Position numbers and translations under genes: made by a program. The notes under the pieces are model-generated. The model searched no databases. It had not been told where the DNA came from and was given only the letters and a program-made list of their open reading frames with translations. From Pseudomonadota bacterium (GTDB lineage Bacteria; Pseudomonadota; Gammaproteobacteria; Steroidobacterales; GCA-2729495): a stretch of 16,994 nt of DNA. Location of the stretch: positions 1 through 16,994 of the forward strand of contig JAUPLK010000007.1 in assembly GCA_030836925.1 (NCBI GenBank), in the 5' to 3' direction. Shown in pieces: positions 13,551 through 16,994 of this stretch (position 1 is the first letter of the stretch; the number at the start of each line of letters is the position of its first letter).

Positions 13551-16550
13551 TCAGTCGGCCAGTTCATCCAGGAGTTTGCGCGCTTCCTGCTGCTGGGCCG
13601 GGTCGCCCTCATCGAGCACCTCGTTGAGGATGCTGCGGGCACCATCGGGATCGCCCATGTCCACGTAGGCCCGGGCCAGATCCAGCTTGGTGCCGACCTC
13701 GGTCATGGTCGGCCCTTCGGGCCTGCGGCCTGGACCGGGCGTCACCACAGACGTCGGCTCGGAGTCTTCGACATCGTCAGCGCCGATATCGAAGTCCACC
13801 TGGCTCAGTTCGCCCGATTCTTCACCCAGGGCAGTCACCGGCAGCCCGCCACGCGGCTGCTCGGCCGTGTCATCGATGCCGGGCGACTGGCTGCCGGTAT
13901 TGCGGCCCGCGGTGCTTTTCTCCATGGCCGTGCCGATCGCCGGCAGATCGAGCGTGCCCTCGTCGAATGACACGCTGCGCATCTCCGAGGTTGCATCGCC
14001 TTCCAGGCTTTGCAGCAGATCAGACAGGTCTTCATCGACCTCGGCATCAGCGTCGCCGATATCGAAAATCTCGCCATCGTCACCGCTGTCGTCGAACTGG
14101 CCTGCCTCCATGGCAACGTGCAGCCCGGTGCCCATGTCGCCGGCCGCCACGTCGAGTCCGGTCAGATCAAGACCGAGATCCTCGAGGTTGATCTCCTCGG
14201 TATGGTCGTGGCCTTCGAGCTCGGCCAGGCGTTTGTTGGAACCCGAGAGAGCGGCGCTCTCGATGGTCGGCGTCTCCATGGTGCCGGCTGCAGGTGACTC
14301 CAGCGTGGGCGTTTCCAGCGTGGAGGCATCCGGACCGCGGAACTCGACGGTCGGCGTTTCCATGGTCGGGGAAAAGTCGCTGCCAGACGGAATCTCGACG
14401 GTGGGCGCATCATTGCCCCGTGGTCCCGGCGCGATCTCGGTCTTCCTCAGGCCGGTGTCTTCCAGACCGGTATCGTCGGTGCCGGCTATCTCGCCGAAAT
14501 CGAAATCCAGCAGGTCGGCTGCCGGACCCTGCCGTGCGCCGGTCAGGTCGAGGTCGACGCTTTCACCCGCCTCGTCATCCAGACTGAAATCCACGCTGTC
14601 GGCACTGCCGGCATCCAGCGAGATATCCAGGCCCGCGGTGCCTGCGCCGGCGGCGAACAGTGCCTCTTCCGGGCAGATCTGCTTGCCCATGATGAGAACC
14701 TTGTTCCAGTCGGGGCTTTCGGCACCACCTGGCTGACGGTGGAAGGCCTGCGCCTCCTTGAGGAAGGCCGGCTTGTTTTCCCAGATGAAATAGACTTCCA
14801 GCAACTTGAGGCGCAGATCCCGCCGGTCTGGATTGTCGCGCAATGCCCGCACCAGCAGCTCGGCTGCCTGGTCATAAAGACCATAGGCCATGTGGAACTC
14901 GGCCTCGGCCACCACGTCGGCCTGGTCGATCTCGACCGCACCGTCAGTGCTGATCGTGCGTTCGAGCGCCGTCTCGGAGTCGCCAGCCAGCTTGCGGCCA
15001 CCGCGTGCCGGTGCAGCCGCCACCGCGGTACGTGCCGCCGCGATCTCGCCGGTCCGTTGCGCCTCGCTTTCTTCGACGATGAAACCATCGCGCAGCGTCG
15101 GCTCACTTTCAGCCGCACCACCCACCGCACTGCCCCGGGGCAGCGTGGTCGGGAATCTGCCGGTGCTGTCGTCATCGCCCCTTGCCATGCGGCGGCGACC
15201 GAAGACGACAAAGAGACCGGCCAGCACGACTGCAGCAGCGGCGATCAGGAAGTAGCTGTTGAAGATCAGTCCACCAAGCGTATCCAGCCAGGAACTGCCG
15301 CCGGCCTTCGGCCTGCGTTTGGCGGCCGGCCGTTCAGCACGCGCCGGAACGGCGGAACTGGCGGCGGCCTCATCAGCGACCGCGGCTTCATCGACCGGCG
15401 CTTCATCGACGAGCGGCTCATCCGCTCCGGACGCGGCACTGTCCTCGATCGGCAAACGCTCGACGGGCGCCTCGATGGGCGCCTCGATGGGTGCTTCTAC
15501 CGGCGGTGCTGCGACCGCCTCGTCCGCACCGAGCGCGAGCCGGTCCTGCAAGGCCTTGAGCTGGCTGTCCTTGAGTTCCAGCAGGCGGCGACTCTCGGCC
15601 AGCTCCTGCTCAAGCGCCCGGACCTGCCCGGCGTCTGCCTTCGCTGGCGCTGGACCGGCAGGCACAGCGGGCGCCGGAGCGACCGGCTTTTCTGCCGGCG
15701 GCACCAGCTGCAGACGCGCGGCACCCGGACTGCTGTCCAGGCCGGCTCGCCAGGCTTCATTCTGGCTGCGCACCTCGCTGGCGGCCGCGCCATCCGACAG
15801 TGCGGCAAGCTCGGCGGCGGCGGGCACGCGCAGGATCGCGCCACGTTTCAGCAGATTGATGTTGCCGGCGAATGCCTCGGGGTTGGCCCGGTAAAGCGCC
15901 ACCATCATCGCGTTGAGGGAGACGGTATCGTCGGTGTTCAGACGCTCGGAGATGGCCCACAGCGTTTCATTGGCACGTACCGGGCCATAGCTGCTGCCAT
16001 CAGGGCCGGCGACCAGCTGCTCATCGGCATCAGACGATGTGCCCATTGCAGACGGCTGTGCCGCCGGCGCTGCTGCAGGCTCGGCGGGCCGCTCGATGCG
16101 CTTGACGGCCGGTGCCGGGCTGGAGGTTGCCGGCAATGCGGCCGCCGGCTGCACGGCACCGTCGCGTGCGAAGGACGGCGGATCAAGCAGCATGGTGTAT
16201 TCGCGCAGCAGGCGGCCCTGCGGCCAGTTGATTTCGAGCAGCAGGGAGACGAAGGGTTCGCTGACCGGCAGACTGGAGGTGACCCGGATGCGGTCGCCGT
16301 CGACGGTGAAATTGAGGGTATTGAGGAACTGCGGGCGGTCCAGGCCGAAGCGCTGGAAGGTTTCTGCCGAAGCCAGCCGGACATCCAGCTGACTGAGGTC
16401 ATCGGCAGAATCGGCCGTGACCGGAATCTCCGCGACCAGTACCTGATTCAAGGCCGACTTGAGACTGATCTCGCCGAGGCCGAGGGCCCCGACAGACAAC
16501 GGTATCAGTCCCGCCAGCAGCCAGACTGCAGCGAGTGGAACTCGTGGCAT
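13551..16550 (-). CDS. fimV: FimV/HubP family polar peptidoglycan-binding protein
   Basis: FimV/HubP proteins anchor pole-specific systems such as type IV pili, flagella and chemosensory arrays. The 999-residue product has, in order: a signal peptide (1-23); the conserved FimV N-terminal domain (about 24-125, LGEISLKSALNQ and WPQGRLLREYTMLLDPP); a periplasmic LysM domain (about 187-243); a coiled coil (about 308-340); a membrane helix (about 428-450, followed by GRRRMARG); TPR-like helices (about 544-600); a very acidic cytoplasmic stretch; and the C-terminal FimV motif (950-999, KLDLARAYVDMGDPDGAR). The ATG at 16550 was chosen because GGGGA lies 7 nt upstream and it starts the signal peptide; the open frame upstream lacks these. 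Low-complexity Ala/Pro/Glu regions and ETPT repeats are described separately. It follows asd, as in Pseudomonas. Confidence 0.95.
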   Translation of the reverse strand: MPRVPLAAVWLLAGLIPLSVGALGLGEISLKSALNQVLVAEIPVTADSADDLSQLDVRLASAETFQRFGLDRPQFLNTLNFTVDGDRIRVTSSLPVSEPFVSLLLEINWPQGRLLREYTMLLDPPSFARDGAVQPAAALPATSSPAPAVKRIERPAEPAAAPAAQPSAMGTSSDADEQLVAGPDGSSYGPVRANETLWAISERLNTDDTVSLNAMMVALYRANPEAFAGNINLLKRGAILRVPAAAELAALSDGAAASEVRSQNEAWRAGLDSSPGAARLQLVPPAEKPVAPAPAVPAGPAPAKADAGQVRALEQELAESRRLLELKDSQLKALQDRLALGADEAVAAPPVEAPIEAPIEAPVERLPIEDSAASGADEPLVDEAPVDEAAVADEAAASSAVPARAERPAAKRRPKAGGSSWLDTLGGLIFNSYFLIAAAAVVLAGLFVVFGRRRMARGDDDSTGRFPTTLPRGSAVGGAAESEPTLRDGFIVEESEAQRTGEIAAARTAVAAAPARGGRKLAGDSETALERTISTDGAVEIDQADVVAEAEFHMAYGLYDQAAELLVRALRDNPDRRDLRLKLLEVYFIWENKPAFLKEAQAFHRQPGGAESPDWNKVLIMGKQICPEEALFAAGAGTAGLDISLDAGSADSVDFSLDDEAGESVDLDLTGARQGPAADLLDFDFGEIAGTDDTGLEDTGLRKTEIAPGPRGNDAPTVEIPSGSDFSPTMETPTVEFRGPDASTLETPTLESPAAGTMETPTIESAALSGSNKRLAELEGHDHTEEINLEDLGLDLTGLDVAAGDMGTGLHVAMEAGQFDDSGDDGEIFDIGDADAEVDEDLSDLLQSLEGDATSEMRSVSFDEGTLDLPAIGTAMEKSTAGRNTGSQSPGIDDTAEQPRGGLPVTALGEESGELSQVDFDIGADDVEDSEPTSVVTPGPGRRPEGPTMTEVGTKLDLARAYVDMGDPDGARSILNEVLDEGDPAQQQEARKLLDELAD
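14256..14411 (-). repeat. Degenerate ETPT[VLI]E peptide repeats in the FimV cytoplasmic region
   Basis: Within FimV residues 714-765 the units DAPTVEIP, TMETPTVE, TLETPTLE and TMETPTIE recur at 13-19 residue spacing, in an acidic and probably disordered segment. The DNA copies are diverged, so the similarity is held at protein level. Role unknown. Confidence 0.7.
15469..15492 (-). repeat. Two tandem 12-bp units in fimV (EAPI repeats)
   Basis: Two near-identical 12-bp units (15469-15480 and 15481-15492, one base different) encode consecutive EAPI units in the periplasmic linker of FimV just after the coiled coil. A more diverged EAPV unit lies on each side. Such a short repeat can vary in copy number by slippage without changing frame. 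Confidence 0.6.
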
Positions 16551-16646
16551 CACCAATCCCCGTTCATGACCCGGCACACCACCCCTGGTGACCGTGTCTA
16601 AAGGCGCACAGCGGAACGTCGTAACCCACTCCGAGAAGTGGCCGCA

Positions 16647-16652
16647 ACTATA
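16647..16652 (-). promoter_or_regulatory. Possible -10 box of the fimV promoter
   Basis: TATAGT on the minus strand lies about 97 bp before the fimV ATG in the 186-bp gap after asd. The -35 position 17 bp upstream (TTACGT) is poor and overlaps an 8-bp palindrome TTACGTAA. A start here would give a leader of about 90 nt. This is only a single-hexamer match. Confidence 0.3.
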
Positions 16653-16695
16653 GCCCATATGACCGTATTACGTAAGGCAGATCATGGGCCGATTG

Positions 16696-16711
16696 CCCGT
16701 TTCGTGACGGG
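16696..16711 (-). other. Weak hairpin after asd
   Basis: CCCGT and ACGGG form a 5-bp stem around a 6-base loop, 25 bp after the asd stop. No T-run follows on the minus strand, so it is a poor intrinsic terminator. It may only slow or mark the end of the asd message. Confidence 0.2.
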
Positions 16712-16736
16712 TGTCTTGGTCGCCGGGAAAAGGGAC

Positions 16737-16994
16737 TCAGAGATACTCGCGGATCAGCACCTCGGCGATCTGCACGCTGTTCAGGGCGGCGCCCTTGCGG
16801 ATGTTGTCGGCCACCACCCACAGGTTGATGCCACGCTCGCAGGACAGGTCTTCACGTATCCGCCCGACATACACCGGATCGTGGCCTGCGCCTTCGGTGA
16901 CAGCAGTCGGGTAGCCACCCAGCCGCGCCTCGTCGATCACGGTGACGCCCGGCGCTTTCTCGAGCAGGGCGCGGACTTCGCGCGCGGTGATCTT
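16737..16994 (-). CDS. asd: Aspartate-semialdehyde dehydrogenase (C-terminal 85 residues, cut by window edge)
   Basis: Asd reduces aspartyl phosphate to aspartate semialdehyde, the branch point to diaminopimelate, lysine, methionine and threonine. Only the C-terminal part is present and the frame is open to the right window edge. Recognisable features are GGYPTAVTEGAGHDPVYVGR, the REDLS segment, and the terminal GINLWVVADNIRKGAALNS with VQIAEVL, which are typical of the end of USG-1/Asd family enzymes. The active-site cysteine and the nucleotide-binding domain lie outside the window. A USG-1-type homologue, which keeps this end but may lack activity, cannot be excluded. The position directly before fimV matches Pseudomonas. 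Confidence 0.9.
   Translation of the reverse strand, partial: KITAREVRALLEKAPGVTVIDEARLGGYPTAVTEGAGHDPVYVGRIREDLSCERGINLWVVADNIRKGAALNSVQIAEVLIREYL

Noticed and set aside
14739..16601. 620-codon open frame on the plus strand opposite fimV
   Set aside because: It is antisense to the well-supported FimV domains. Long open frames opposite GC-rich Ala/Glu-rich genes are expected, and its product shows no recognisable domain.
1..16994. CRISPR array, insertion sequence or prophage
   Set aside because: No regularly spaced repeats, transposase, integrase or phage structural genes are present; nearly all DNA is assigned to core genes.

Overview
The window is a GC-rich stretch of a bacterial chromosome and is almost entirely core genes. 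It looks gammaproteobacterial. The block asd-fimV-truA-accD-folC-dedD-cvpA-purF and the block tig-clpP-clpX behind a tRNA cluster, next to folD, ppi and lpxH, match the arrangements known in Pseudomonas and relatives. LpxH, FimV, DedD and a FolD of the gammaproteobacterial type agree with this. trpF is missing between truA and accD, glnS/cysS are missing between folD and the cyclophilin, and a kinase lies behind purF where Pseudomonas has metZ. These differences suggest a lineage outside Pseudomonas itself; the genus cannot be named from the sequence alone.

Layout. Positions 1-2754 (minus strand) hold trigger factor, ClpP and the N-terminal half of ClpX, which form a nascent-chain folding and protein quality-control unit. 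clpX has its own near-consensus sigma-70 promoter. Positions 2837-4202 hold five minus-strand tRNA genes (Pro-TGG, Arg-TCT, His-GTG, Lys-CTT, Leu-TAG). A small plus-strand gene for an exported NTF2-like protein sits between tRNA-Lys and tRNA-Leu. Positions 4408-6636 (plus strand) are a tight folD-ppiA-lpxH operon: one-carbon metabolism, a secreted prolyl isomerase and lipid A synthesis.

Positions 6646-16550 (minus strand) form a long, closely packed series transcribed in the order fimV, truA, accD, folC, dedD, cvpA, purF, receiver-kinase. Several junctions overlap or are only a few bases apart, and four of the starts are GTG. The series combines polar/pilus assembly, tRNA pseudouridylation, malonyl-CoA synthesis, folate polyglutamylation, cell-division SPOR binding and the first step of purine synthesis. 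Upstream of fimV the window ends in the C-terminal part of asd.

The least ordinary item is the last gene of that series: a cytosolic fusion of a degenerate response-regulator receiver with a Ser/Thr kinase domain, whose GTG start overlaps the purF stop. No phage, transposon, CRISPR array or obvious genomic island was found.
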